A DNA stretch of 64,000 nt from Caproicibacter sp046707225 (lineage in GTDB: Bacteria > Bacillota > Clostridia > Oscillospirales > Acutalibacteraceae): NCBI RefSeq assembly GCF_046707225.1, contig NZ_JBJKOP010000032.1, positions 124,001 to 188,000 of the forward strand, in the 5' to 3' direction. Below the pieces are notes generated by a model that was given only the letters and a program-made list of their open reading frames with translations, had not been told where the DNA came from and searched no databases. The translations under genes and the position numbers were made by a program. Positions 57,608-64,000 of the stretch are shown here, piece after piece. Every line of letters begins with the position of its first letter. The stretch's first letter is position 1.

Positions 57608-60112
57608 ATGAATAAAAGAACCGTACTGAAAAAAACAGTCTCCGCAGTTTGCGCGGGCTGCCTTGTTCTATTCTCCTTTCCGCTGTCTTTCGGCGCCGCT
57701 TCCGCGACGGCAAAGACAACGGATTATCTGAATCTTCGGCAGGGTGCCGGGACAAATTCGAATGTTATTTTAACCATTTCCAAAAATACAATGGTGACCG
57801 TTCTTGATAATTCGGATGCCCAATGGGCCAAGGTGCAGACATCGGACGGCAAAACGGGGTACTGCTTTAAGCAGTATCTTAGCTTTTCATCCGGCTCAGC
57901 CACGGTATCCGGTTCAGCCGTGACCGCAAAAACGATGGACAATCTGAACCTGCGGCAGGATTCTTCCCTGAGCGGGAAAATCCTGATGGTGCTTGGCAAA
58001 GGAACCTCGCTCACGGTCCTGGACAATTCCAAATCAGGCTGGGTAAAGGTTCAGACGCAGAACGGGACGCAGGGCTGGTGCAGCCGCGCTTATCTGACGG
58101 TTTCCGGCGCGGCCGCCCCGCCGGAAACCAACACCTCTTCTTCCGCCGCAACGGCAAAAACCACCGATTACCTCAATCTGCGTTCCGGGGCCGGCATGAG
58201 CAACAAAGTACTGCTCACATTGAGCAAGGGAGTCAGCGTCACGGTTCTGGACAACTCAAATTCAGACTGGGTGAAGGTTCGCACGCAGAACGGGACGCAG
58301 GGCTGGTGCAGCCGCGCATACCTGACCGTTACAGGCGGAACGAACACCGGAACAAATTCCTCGTCCTCTACGCCGCCGTCAAGCTCATCCGCCGTATCCT
58401 CCCAGCCGCCGTCCTCCTCTTCTTCCACCTCCTCGTCCGGCGGCAGCGGTTCGGAGAATGCGGATACCGGCACGGATTCGGGAGTATCCGGGATCAAGAG
58501 CGCAACCGTAACCGCCGACGTGCTGCGTTTGCGGGAGCAGGCGAACACATCCTGCAAGGTCCTCTCTAATCTTGTCAACGGCACTAGTCTGCAGGTGCTC
58601 AGCGCGCCGGCTTCCGGATGGGTCAAGGTACAGACTCCGGACGGCAAGACCGGCTATGTGAGCACGGATTATGTAAAAATCATCTATTCCGACGGCACTT
58701 CGACGGGCGGAAGCACCAATACAAATCAGGGCAGCGGAACGAACGCGTCCTCTCTTTCGCTTTCGTCGGGTTCACAGACGGTGCCGGCCGGAAAGACTTT
58801 ATACCTGAAAGCTTCAACCAGTCCGAGCAATGCGGATGTCGGCTGGTCGAGCAGCAACACCTCCGTCGCAACGGTTGTAAACGGGTATGTGACCGCCGTA
58901 TCAAAAGGCAGCGCGGTCATCACCGCAACCTCCGGAACAGAAACCGCCACCTGCGGCGTCACGGTTTCGGACGCCGAACCGGTCCGAACGGCTTTTGCGT
59001 CGCCCAATATTGCTGGGCCGGGCGAAACCGTTACTTTGACTGCGATTACGGACTCCAGCCGTGACGGGGTCAGGTTTTATGTTACCAAACCGACGGGGAT
59101 TACAAGTTCCATAGATGCCGTCAGCAGCACGCTGGAAACGACAAACGGCGTAACGACCAAAGTCTGGAAGGCGAGCGCTGCCTTCAGCGACCCGGGCAAT
59201 TATACCGTGCTTGCGCAGTCGCGGGCCGGCGGGGGTTACACCACCGCGGGGTTCACCACAAGCGCGTATATTACGAAGCAGGCCGACAAATCCGTTACAT
59301 CCTCGGAGGAACGCCGTGTCAGCGACGAAATGATTCGGCTGATTTCAAAATGGGAAGGTTACCGCGCATGCGTTTATACGGATACCATGGCGTCCAGCCA
59401 GATTCCCACCATCGGCTACGGCTGCACGCTGGGGGCAAACGCCGAGTTTTACAACGGGGTGAGCGAAACCGAAGCGTGGTCCATGATGGTCAACCGGATC
59501 AACAGCTCGTCTTATACTTCCGAGTTGAATAAGATGATTCAGAATAACGGGTTTTTAATGAACCAGTATCAGGCGGATTGTCTGATCAGCTTTGCCTACA
59601 ACGTTGGGTCCGGGTATTTCAACAGCTCCACAGAGAGGGATTTTATCAAAATCATGAAGAATGCGGTCCAGCCTCCGGATTTCTCCTCCGGCACCACCTA
59701 TGAGGCGACGGTCACGGGAGATACCCAGGTCAGGAATAACATCGGGATCATGTCCGCGCAGACCGGGTCCGTGGCGGCGGGAACGGCTGTTGTTGTTACG
59801 GGCGGCGATTTTTCCGACAAAAAGGACGGATGGTATCAGGTCAAACTGACTGACGGAACGGTCGGCTGGGTCAATTCCGCGTATGTCAGCCTCGCGAATT
59901 CCTCCCGGCTTGTCCATGACCTTGCCTATACGAACGCCTATGCGATGGGGACGGAGCTGATTCGCTGGAATCAGGCGGGCGGCAAGTTCTACACCGGGCT
60001 GTTCTATCGCCGCCTGGGGGAAGTCAACGTCTACAATTACGGTGATTACAGCGCGCTTCGATACAATAAGTACGGGTATGGATATCCGAGCGCCGCGGCT
60101 TCGCTGCAATAA
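57608..60112 (+). CDS. secreted multi-SH3, Ig-like, GH24 lysozyme protein
   Basis: 834 residues with a Sec signal (MNKRTVLKKTVSAV...SFGAASA). Three bacterial SH3 domains (about 35-85, 98-150, 175-230), a Ser/Pro/Gly-rich linker, a fourth SH3 (about 295-345), a BIG2-type Ig domain (about 370-455), another Ig-like region and a GH24 lysozyme domain from about 560. The GH24 catalytic pattern is seen in ISKWEGYRACVYTDTM (Glu, Asp) and PTIGYGCTLG (Thr). A fifth SH3 domain (QVRNNIGIMSAQTGS to GWVNSAYVSL) sits inside the lysozyme fold before its C-terminal helix (GTELIRWNQAGGKFYTGLFY). Probably cuts peptidoglycan outside the cell. Confidence 0.9.
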   Translation: MNKRTVLKKTVSAVCAGCLVLFSFPLSFGAASATAKTTDYLNLRQGAGTNSNVILTISKNTMVTVLDNSDAQWAKVQTSDGKTGYCFKQYLSFSSGSATVSGSAVTAKTMDNLNLRQDSSLSGKILMVLGKGTSLTVLDNSKSGWVKVQTQNGTQGWCSRAYLTVSGAAAPPETNTSSSAATAKTTDYLNLRSGAGMSNKVLLTLSKGVSVTVLDNSNSDWVKVRTQNGTQGWCSRAYLTVTGGTNTGTNSSSSTPPSSSSAVSSQPPSSSSSTSSSGGSGSENADTGTDSGVSGIKSATVTADVLRLREQANTSCKVLSNLVNGTSLQVLSAPASGWVKVQTPDGKTGYVSTDYVKIIYSDGTSTGGSTNTNQGSGTNASSLSLSSGSQTVPAGKTLYLKASTSPSNADVGWSSSNTSVATVVNGYVTAVSKGSAVITATSGTETATCGVTVSDAEPVRTAFASPNIAGPGETVTLTAITDSSRDGVRFYVTKPTGITSSIDAVSSTLETTNGVTTKVWKASAAFSDPGNYTVLAQSRAGGGYTTAGFTTSAYITKQADKSVTSSEERRVSDEMIRLISKWEGYRACVYTDTMASSQIPTIGYGCTLGANAEFYNGVSETEAWSMMVNRINSSSYTSELNKMIQNNGFLMNQYQADCLISFAYNVGSGYFNSSTERDFIKIMKNAVQPPDFSSGTTYEATVTGDTQVRNNIGIMSAQTGSVAAGTAVVVTGGDFSDKKDGWYQVKLTDGTVGWVNSAYVSLANSSRLVHDLAYTNAYAMGTELIRWNQAGGKFYTGLFYRRLGEVNVYNYGDYSALRYNKYGYGYPSAAASLQ
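58055..58317 (+). repeat. near-identical direct repeats in SH3 domains 2 and 3
   Basis: A stretch of about 34 identical bases starting ACGCAGAACGGGACGCAGGG occurs at 58055 and again at 58283, coding TQNGTQGWCSRAYLTV twice. It indicates a recent domain duplication or gene conversion. Confidence 0.85.
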
Positions 60113-60173
60113 AGTGAAATGGCGGTGGCCGGTGGCAAAGCATCAAACGATTGATCGCGATAGGAGCTTAAAA

Positions 60174-61088
60174 ATGATAAATCCAAAACCGCTGTTCCCC
60201 GGGGCGAGGGTCGCGCTGATCGCGCCGTCGGGTCCGGTGCCGGCCGAGCGGCTGGAGCCCGCCGTGCGGTCGGTGGAAAAACTGGGACTTGTGCCGGTCG
60301 TTTATGAAAGCTGCCGCAGCGCTCACGGGTATCTCGCGGGAGAGGACCAGTTGCGGGCCGACGATCTGAATCATGCGTTTGCAGACAGCAGCATTGATGG
60401 TATTCTTTGCATTCGGGGCGGATACGGCGCTCAGCGGCTTTTAAAGAAACTCGATTTTTCCTGCATTCGAAAGCATCCGAAGTTTTTTTCCGGGTACAGC
60501 GATGCTACCGCTCTGCATATTGCGCTGAACCAGATCTGCGGTTTTATTACCTATCATACGCCGATGCCTTCCACGGAGCTGTACGACGGCGCCGACGAAT
60601 ACACCATGGAAAGCCTGAAACGGGTGATGTTCGGCGATCCGGCGGGCGCGCTGGAGAATCCCGGCGCAATGGAGCCGGAAGTTCTTGTGCCCGGGTGTGC
60701 CTGCGGGCGCCTGACAGGCGGGAATTTGTCGCTGGTGGCTTCTTCCCTCGGCACGCCTTTTGAAATTGATACCCGAGGCAAAATCCTGTTTCTGGAGGAT
60801 GTCGATGAGGAACCTTACCGGATCGACCGGATGCTGACACAGCTTTTGCTGGCCGGCAAACTGGACGACTGCGCTGGTCTGATATTTGGGTACTGGACCC
60901 GCATCGAGGCCGAACAGCCCGACCGTTCCCTGACTCTTTTACAGATTTTCAGGGAGCTGGTTGTGCCGCGGGGGCGGCCGGCTCTGATGAACCTCGCCTG
61001 CGGGCACAGCCTGCCGTCGATGTCTCTTCCAATGGGGAAAAAGTTGAAAATGGATGCTTCGGCAAAAAAGATTTCGATTCTAAGATGA
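60174..61088 (+). CDS. LD-carboxypeptidase (peptidase S66)
   Basis: 304 residues, LdcA/MccF-like. Motifs: RVALIAPSGPVPAERLEP, CIRGGYGAQRLLKKLDF, nucleophile Ser in FFSGYSDATALH, Glu in ILFLEDVDEEPYRIDRML and His in LACGHSLPSMSLPMG. It trims the terminal D-Ala from tetrapeptides during wall recycling (or acts on related amides). The ATG at 60174 follows TAGGAG. It lies 61 bases after the lysozyme gene. Confidence 0.92.
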   Translation: MINPKPLFPGARVALIAPSGPVPAERLEPAVRSVEKLGLVPVVYESCRSAHGYLAGEDQLRADDLNHAFADSSIDGILCIRGGYGAQRLLKKLDFSCIRKHPKFFSGYSDATALHIALNQICGFITYHTPMPSTELYDGADEYTMESLKRVMFGDPAGALENPGAMEPEVLVPGCACGRLTGGNLSLVASSLGTPFEIDTRGKILFLEDVDEEPYRIDRMLTQLLLAGKLDDCAGLIFGYWTRIEAEQPDRSLTLLQIFRELVVPRGRPALMNLACGHSLPSMSLPMGKKLKMDASAKKISILR

Positions 61089-61106
61089 TTTATTATTTTA
61101 TTTTTC

Positions 61107-61135
61107 TTGACAAATATGAAGAAAAATTTTATAGT
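61107..61135 (+). promoter_or_regulatory. promoter between LD-carboxypeptidase and M20 genes
   Basis: TTGACA (61107-61112), 17-base spacer, TATAGT (61130-61135). Confidence 0.75.
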
Positions 61136-61144
61136 AGTTGAGAC

Positions 61145-61177
61145 AAAGATGCCGCAGTGATTTTCTGGGGCATCTTT
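61145..61177 (+). terminator. hairpin-terminator just downstream of the M20 promoter
   Basis: AAAGATGCC (61145-61153) pairs with GGCATCTTT (61169-61177), followed by TGCTTTTTT. It can end transcripts from the LD-carboxypeptidase gene, but because a promoter lies in front of it, it also occupies the 5' leader of the M20 gene. Confidence 0.8.
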
Positions 61178-61248
61178 TGCTTTTTTGAACAGGGGGCATT
61201 TTCCAAAGTCCGGCTGCATTTGTTGAAAGAAAAGTGAGGTGTCGGCAA

Positions 61249-62445
61249 ATGGAGACAGATTTTCTGAAGCAGGCCGCGCAGGAGATGAAACCATGGCTTT
61301 CCCAGATCAGGAGGGACTTTCACATGCATCCCGAACTGGGAAACAAGGAATTCCGCACCAGCCGGATCATTCAGAATTATCTGAGTGAATTCGGAATCGA
61401 TTTTCAGACCTATGAAGACAGCACCGCGGTTGTCGGGCTGATTCGCGGGGCCCACGCGGGGAGAACCGTGGCGATTCGCGCGGATATGGACGCTCTTCCG
61501 ATTCAGGAGGAAAACGAGGTGCCGTATCGATCACTGACTCCGGGTGTGATGCATGCCTGCGGGCACGACGCTCATACGGCTGTTCTTCTGGGAACCGCCT
61601 GTTTGTTTTCTCAGTACCGCGAACAGCTGCACGGCAATGTTCGCCTGCTGTTTCAGCCGGCGGAGGAAACCACCGGCGGGGCGGAGAAATTGGTGGCGGC
61701 GGGCTGCATGAAAAATCCGGATACGGACTATGTCATCGGCCTTCACGTGTCGAGCCATCCGGTCGGAACCATCGAGATCAGAAAAGGCGCCGTATACGGG
61801 GCGAGCGACCAGATTGATATTCGGGTGCTTGGCAAGCAGGCCCACGGGGCTCATCCTGATACCGGGGTAGACGCAATCGCAATTTCGGCGCAGGTTGTCA
61901 CGGCTCTGCAGAACCTGGTCAGCCGGAAAATTTCACCGGTCGACTCCGCCGTTTTTACTGTCGGCAAGATTCTCGGCGGAGCACAGAGGAATATCATAGC
62001 CGACGAGGTTCAGATGGAAGCGACGCTGAGGACTTTATACCCGGAGACCCGCATATTTGCAAAAGAGCAGATTACGGAAATTGCGAAGGGCGTCAGCACC
62101 GCGCTGGGCGGTCGGGCGGAGGTTGATATCCGGGAAAGCTATCACTCCCTGTTTAACACGGACCGGGTGGTGGACGTGGTTCGCGGCGCGGCGGCGGAAC
62201 TTGTCGGCAAAGAAAATTTGCTGGAGGATCCGTTCCCAAGTCTTGGAGTCGAGGATTTTTCATATTTTCTGGATGCCGCGCCGGGTGCCTTTTATTGTCT
62301 GGGCACAACCAATCCATCCAAGGGAATTACATGGCCGGCCCATTCGTCACGTTTTGACATCGATGAGGACTGCCTGCCGACCGGCGTTTTACTGCATATT
62401 CTCACGGCGCTTCGTCTTTTAAACGGAGAAGCGGAAGAAAACTGA
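61249..62445 (+). CDS. M20-family amidohydrolase / peptidase
   Basis: 398 residues. Amidohydrolase subfamily (hippurate hydrolase, N-acetyl-diaminopimelate deacetylase, AbgB-like). Metal-site motifs: FHMHPELGNKE, AIRADMDALPI, MHACGHDAHTAVLLG, FQPAEETTGGAEKLV and FPSLGVEDFSYFLD. Dimerisation domain around ASDQIDIRVLGKQAHGAHPD. Removes acyl or aryl groups from amino acids. The ATG at 61249 follows GTGAGG. Followed 15 bases later by the M55 gene. Confidence 0.92.
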   Translation: METDFLKQAAQEMKPWLSQIRRDFHMHPELGNKEFRTSRIIQNYLSEFGIDFQTYEDSTAVVGLIRGAHAGRTVAIRADMDALPIQEENEVPYRSLTPGVMHACGHDAHTAVLLGTACLFSQYREQLHGNVRLLFQPAEETTGGAEKLVAAGCMKNPDTDYVIGLHVSSHPVGTIEIRKGAVYGASDQIDIRVLGKQAHGAHPDTGVDAIAISAQVVTALQNLVSRKISPVDSAVFTVGKILGGAQRNIIADEVQMEATLRTLYPETRIFAKEQITEIAKGVSTALGGRAEVDIRESYHSLFNTDRVVDVVRGAAAELVGKENLLEDPFPSLGVEDFSYFLDAAPGAFYCLGTTNPSKGITWPAHSSRFDIDEDCLPTGVLLHILTALRLLNGEAEEN

Positions 62446-62460
62446 TTTAGGAGGATTATC

Positions 62461-63258
62461 ATGAAGTTGTATCTCAGCGCGGATATTGAAGGAACCGCGG
62501 GCGTTGTTAAATGGTCGGAAACCGAGCCGAACGATCCATATTACCCGTATTTTGCAAACGAGATGACGCAGGAAGTCCGCTGCGCCTGCGAAGGCGCCAT
62601 GGAAGCTGGCGTCAACGAAATTCTGGTCAAGGACGCGCACCATACCGCCACCAATATTGATCCCGAAAAGCTGCCTGAAATTGTTAAGATCATGCGCGGC
62701 TGGACGCGAGGCCCGCAGGAGATGATGGCCGGTGTTGACGGCGGTTTCGACGCTGCCGCAATGGTTGGGTACCACAGCGCGAGCGGAACGAACGGGAATC
62801 CTCTGGCGCATACGATGAACACCCAGAACGAATCTGTTGCCATAAACGGGCAGCTTGCCAGCGAATTCATGATCAACGCTTATACGGCAGCGTACTATAA
62901 AGTGCCCGTCGTATTTGTCAGCGGGGACCGGTCTTTGTGCGAAAGCGCGAAGAAGCTGATTCCGTCCATCACTGCAGTACCTGTCAGCGAAGGAATCGGC
63001 AATGCTTCCGTATCTCTGCATCCGGCCGCGGCGCAGGGAGCCATCCGGAAGGGCATGCTTCAGGCCATGCAGGGAAACCTTGCCGAATGCCTGTTGAAGC
63101 TTCCGGAATCCTTTGAGGTTTCGATTCTGTTTCATGTACATGACAAGGCCTATTATGCGTCCTATTATCCGGGTGCCCGGTCGGATGGCTTGAAAACGGT
63201 CACCTTTTACGCTTCAGATTATTTTGAGGTGCTTCGTTTTCTTCTGTTTGTTCTGTAA
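62461..63258 (+). CDS. M55-family D-aminopeptidase (DppA-like)
   Basis: 265 residues, similar in length to Bacillus subtilis DppA. Zn ligands and catalytic residues: MKLYLSADIEGTAG (Asp and Glu), VKDAHHTATN (His), AMVGYHSASGT (His) and a Glu in NGQLASEFMINAYTA. M55 enzymes release D-Ala from D-amino-acid-containing peptides, matching the wall-turnover genes next to it. AGGAGG-type site precedes ATG. Confidence 0.92.
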   Translation: MKLYLSADIEGTAGVVKWSETEPNDPYYPYFANEMTQEVRCACEGAMEAGVNEILVKDAHHTATNIDPEKLPEIVKIMRGWTRGPQEMMAGVDGGFDAAAMVGYHSASGTNGNPLAHTMNTQNESVAINGQLASEFMINAYTAAYYKVPVVFVSGDRSLCESAKKLIPSITAVPVSEGIGNASVSLHPAAAQGAIRKGMLQAMQGNLAECLLKLPESFEVSILFHVHDKAYYASYYPGARSDGLKTVTFYASDYFEVLRFLLFVL

Positions 63259-63558
63259 AGATTCATACACGGAGGCCGCCGGAATCGCTTCCGGCGGCCT
63301 CCGACCATAAAGTCGCGCAGACGCAAAATTGCAGCTCATTTTGCTTGCGGCGCTGCTGTTCCCTCATTTACGGGTTTGCCGCAGGGCCCTTTTGCCGCTT
63401 TGCGGCAATTCAACCTTTAAGGGAATTCTCTTGCACGATTTTCGAAGGCATGCCTGTTTTTAGACAGACCAAGGGGGATCTTGCAAAATGAATTTGCAAG
63501 ATCCCCCTTTCCTTGCGGTACGAAACCTTCCGGTTGTGCCGGGGGTGACTTTCCCTGA
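63259..63558. repeat. intergenic region with a series of perfect hairpins
   Basis: 300 bases without gene. GGAGGCCGCCGGAA / TTCCGGCGGCCTCC (63271-63302, 14-bp stem) probably ends the M55 transcript. TTGCCGC/GCGGCAA forms two alternative pairings (63376-63408). A perfect 17-bp stem lies at 63471-63509 near the end of the convergent YifB gene. A GCAAAAT/ATTTTGC repeat lies near 63322-63344. Confidence 0.6.
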
Positions 63559-64000
63559 TTAAAGTTCTTTCAGCCAGTATTTTCGGTCAAGGCTGCGGTA
63601 TTGCACCGCTTCCGCCACATGGGCGGATTCGATGGCGTCGCTGCCGTCCAGGTCCGCGATCGTTCGGCAGACCTTTAGAATCCTGTCGTAAGCCCTGGCC
63701 GAAAGCCCGAGGCGGTCGAAAGCTTTTTTTAAAAGATTGCGGCCGGGGTCGCTCAGACGGCAGAAGTCGTGCAGCCGGTCCGGCCTGATTCTTGCGTTGC
63801 AGGTGATGCCGGTGCCGCGAAAGCGGTCGTTCTGGATTCGGCGGGCGGCGTTTACCCGCTTTCGGATTGATTCGGAGCTTTCCTCTGTGCCGCGGGAGTC
63901 CAGCTGTTCAAATTCTACGGGGGGGACTTCAATGTGCAGATCAAGGCGGTCAAGCAGAGGACCGGAAACCCGTGAAAGATAGCGGGAAACGGCCTGCGGA
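63559..64000 (-). CDS. YifB/ComM-type Mg-chelatase-like ATPase (C-terminal part)
   Basis: The reading frame runs off the right edge, so only the last 147 codons are visible. The C-terminal portion reads YLSRVSGPLLDRLDLHIEVP (AAA+ arginine-finger region), then GLSARAYDRILKVCRTIADL, DGSDAIESAHVAEAVQYRSL and DRKYW: the conserved Mg_chelatase C-terminal domain of YifB/ComM, helicase-like proteins used in natural transformation and branch migration. Stop codon TAA at 63559-63561. Confidence 0.9.
   Translation of the reverse strand, partial: PQAVSRYLSRVSGPLLDRLDLHIEVPPVEFEQLDSRGTEESSESIRKRVNAARRIQNDRFRGTGITCNARIRPDRLHDFCRLSDPGRNLLKKAFDRLGLSARAYDRILKVCRTIADLDGSDAIESAHVAEAVQYRSLDRKYWLKEL

Overview
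The window reads as a chromosomal segment of an anaerobic, spore-forming Firmicute, probably a clostridial cluster IV / Oscillospiraceae-type organism of moderate G+C. Supporting signs are clostridial promoters and strong AGGAGG ribosome sites, a YIEGIA/capping-subunit pair and a coat-type manganese catalase (both typical of spore formers), a complete 2-hydroxyglutarate glutamate-fermentation gene set like that of Acidaminococcus and Clostridium symbiosum, and lipoprotein-anchored ABC importers. I see no rRNA, tRNA, CRISPR array, phage or insertion sequence.

Layout. 1-1.5 kb: end of a YesN/AraC response regulator. 1.6-11.3 kb (minus strand): an alpha-1,6-glucan (dextran/isomaltooligosaccharide) locus with two GH66 enzymes (one secreted lipoprotein, one cytosolic), a GH13 oligo-1,6-glucosidase, an ABC importer without its ATPase and a LacI regulator whose 12-base operator occurs twice. 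11.4-20.5 kb (plus): a peptide-scavenging operon (creatininase family, M42, complete Dpp/Opp importer, M18) led by a promoter and an attenuator-like leader. 20.6-22.7 kb: RpiR regulator and HD-GYP protein. 22.8-26.8 kb: small ferritin-like protein and three-subunit molybdenum hydroxylase. 26.9-28.7 kb: YIEGIA pair and Mn catalase. 28.9-31.4 kb: a NifX/MinD/MinD/NifX cluster without nitrogenase genes. 31.7-36.5 kb: UppP, FeoB/FeoA, a ribbon-helix-helix protein and a TSUP permease. 37.2-43.7 kb: a maltodextrin locus (LacI regulator, MalFGE-like importer without ATPase, cyclomaltodextrinase), preceded by an AT-rich non-coding stretch. 44.1-57.3 kb: IclR regulator, thiolase and the glutamate-to-crotonyl-CoA operon (gcdDCB, gctAB, gcdA, gltS, hgdCAB). 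57.6-63.3 kb: a secreted SH3/Ig-like/lysozyme protein, LD-carboxypeptidase, M20 hydrolase and M55 D-aminopeptidase. 63.6-64 kb: 3' end of a YifB/ComM-type ATPase.

How it fits together. Two sugar loci each import oligosaccharides through an SBP plus two permeases and must borrow an ATPase encoded elsewhere (MsmK-type sharing). The peptide operon and the wall-recycling genes supply amino acids; glutamate enters through GltS and is converted by GctAB, HgdABC and GcdABCD to crotonyl-CoA while exporting Na+. 2-Hydroxyglutarate dehydrogenase is not in the window. The items most worth following up are the leader attenuator at 11.5 kb, the NifX/MinD cluster, the paired GH66 enzymes, a lysozyme domain interrupted by an SH3 domain, the perfect hairpins behind all three SBP genes, and two 24-codon ORFs in front of gltS.
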